Source: a virus
Virus record (IMG/VR): IMGVR_UViG_3300006033_000007
Coordinates: 1-46,495 of that record
DNA length: 46,495 nucleotides
Direction: 5' to 3' (one strand)
The notes below the pieces were generated by a model that saw only the letters and a program-made list of their open reading frames with translations, was not told the DNA's origin and ran no database searches. A program made the translations under genes and the position numbers. This document shows, piece after piece, positions 45,564 to 46,495 of the stretch; positions within the stretch are counted from its first letter, which is position 1; every line of letters starts with the position of its first letter.

Positions 45564-46495
45564 CTATGTCGGGTCCGTTCCGGTAATCGGGATCGCCGTG
45601 GAGCTTGTCGTCAAGGCTGCCGTCCATGCCTCGGTCGTGTCGTCTTCCTTGTAAACAACCAGGTCGCCGGATTCCGTTGACATTCTGTTTCGCAGGATGC
45701 GCAGGGCATTCAGCGGAGATCTGCTGGCTTCGCCTGTGATTGCAGACATGTCGTACTTGAGGAGAGCCTCTGCGTTTGCTGCTGCTGTTGGCGGGGTCGT
45801 GTAGCTTGCGGATGCCAGCCTGGTTGAAACAGCAATGTCCAGGCGTCCCATGACAGTCGGGTCAACGCCTGCAGCCAGGATCGCTGCATCTGCCGCCGCC
45901 TCGACGTCTGCACTGCTCAGGTCATTGAACCCGGTAATTCCGGTTCCTTTGGCAAGAACGATATTGGTTCCTGCTGTCAGCTCGCGGGTTCCGTATGTCC
46001 ACACGTCAGCTGCTGTCAGACCTCCGGACGGAGCGTTCTCCAGTGCGTTTGCGGTAAACTGATAAACGATCCCGTCCAGCTGCATTGCTGTGTCGAGCTT
46101 GTCGGTTACAGGCTTAATCAGGGCTGCTGTCACGTAAGTATCAATCGCCAGCTTTCCAAAGGTGTCGGGGGAAGAGGACCAGCCTGCCGGATCTGCCTGC
46201 CAAACCGTGTAAGCAGTTGTCGCTGCATCTGGCAGATTTGCAACCACGTTTCCGAAGCTTCCCGGGGTAAGGTGTCCCGAATAATCCACGTCCCAAACCA
46301 GACCAGGCGTGTCGTCGACGGCGTCTTTGATCGCTGTAAATCCATTCGCGCCTTTTGCCAGGGCGAGGACGCCGCCTGCCCGCTCGATGCTGAAATGGGC
46401 CAGGGTTTCACCGGCCACAGAAACGCCGTCAACGGTACCAGCCGTCAGAACGATCGAGCATTCGCTGCCTGCCGCATAGAATGTCCCGTCTGCGC
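45564..46495 (-). CDS. Tail fibre / receptor-binding-like protein, remainder of gene crossing the window ends
   Basis: This continues the 379-residue gene that starts at 298 and reads through position 1 into 46405. Bases 46406-46495 duplicate 1-90. The C-terminal part contains TAADVWTYGTRELTAGTNIV and repeated SADVEAAADAAILAAGVDP helices, and ends near DLVVYKEDDTTEAW. A GTG at 46418 is an internal codon, not a start. A fibre-like, baseplate-attached role is inferred from the N-terminal part. Confidence 0.75.
   Translation of the reverse strand, partial: ADGTFYAAGSECSIVLTAGTVDGVSVAGETLAHFSIERAGGVLALAKGANGFTAIKDAVDDTPGLVWDVDYSGHLTPGSFGNVVANLPDAATTAYTVWQADPAGWSSSPDTFGKLAIDTYVTAALIKPVTDKLDTAMQLDGIVYQFTANALENAPSGGLTAADVWTYGTRELTAGTNIVLAKGTGITGFNDLSSADVEAAADAAILAAGVDPTVMGRLDIAVSTRLASASYTTPPTAAANAEALLKYDMSAITGEASRSPLNALRILRNRMSTESGDLVVYKEDDTTEAWTAALTTSSTAIPITGTDPT
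46406..46495. repeat. Terminal direct repeat, right copy
   Basis: This is an exact copy of bases 1-90 and marks the circular overlap. It should be collapsed when measuring genome length or placing genes. Confidence 0.95.

Noticed and set aside
46130-46418. GTG start at 46418 for the fibre-like gene
   Set aside because: The same frame continues upstream through the circular join to a better ATG at 298 that overlaps the previous stop.
1-46495. CRISPR array, tRNA, integrase or transposase
   Set aside because: No regularly spaced repeats with unique spacers, no recognisable tRNA fold and no recombinase motif were seen by eye; a formal search was not possible.
1-46495. Avoidance of GATC or other restriction sites
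   Set aside because: GATC and GGTACC appear frequently on reading, so avoidance is not evident; a count against expectation would be needed.

Overview
The window is one complete tailed-phage genome of the contractile-tail (myovirus) type. The first 90 bases (1-90) are repeated exactly as the last 90 (46406-46495), and one gene reads in frame across that junction. The molecule is therefore circular or circularly permuted, with about 46,405 unique bases cut open inside a tail-fibre-like gene. A spanin pair, a GH19-type endolysin and a ParB-fused DNA methyltransferase indicate a Gram-negative, proteobacterial host. An alphaproteobacterial host fits the look of several proteins, but that is inference. 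No integrase, transposase, partition gene, tRNA, rRNA or CRISPR array was recognised.

Layout. (1) Late strand (minus), running 9447 -> 1 and continuing across the join 46405 -> 24234: replication initiator and a possible helicase loader, a ParB-methyltransferase, small and large terminase, portal, fibre-like proteins, a MuF-type minor head protein, scaffold/protease, decoration protein, major capsid, head-tail connectors, tail sheath and tube, frameshifted tail chaperones, tape measure, baseplate, two paralogous tail fibres, holin-like membrane proteins, endolysin and nested spanins. (2) Plus-strand early block 9744-16774: small, tightly overlapping genes (mostly ATGA junctions) for a NYN nuclease, a cytosine-methylase-like protein, a DUF5131 protein, a Lar-like antirestriction protein, a protein with a DfrB-type dihydrofolate reductase domain, and an ASCH protein. 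It ends at a bidirectional terminator. (3) Minus-strand control block 19017-16807: HTH repressor-like protein, adenine methyltransferase, RusA resolvase and cold-shock protein. (4) Plus-strand recombination block 19202-24168: coiled-coil protein, YqaJ/RecE-like exonuclease, putative annealing protein, J-domain protein, second ASCH protein and a small exported protein.

Most interesting points. The MuF-type head protein carries an N-terminal 2H phosphoesterase domain resembling the anti-CBASS protein Acb1, so the virion itself might carry a counter-defence enzyme. An early protein embeds an SH3-like domain with the VQIY active-site signature of plasmid R67-type (DfrB) dihydrofolate reductase. 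The ParB-methyltransferase gene has a 28-bp tandem repeat near its start; deleting one unit would join a conventional N-terminus in another frame, so the repeat could act as a translational switch. Three methyltransferase-like genes and a Lar-like protein suggest a large investment in evading host defence.
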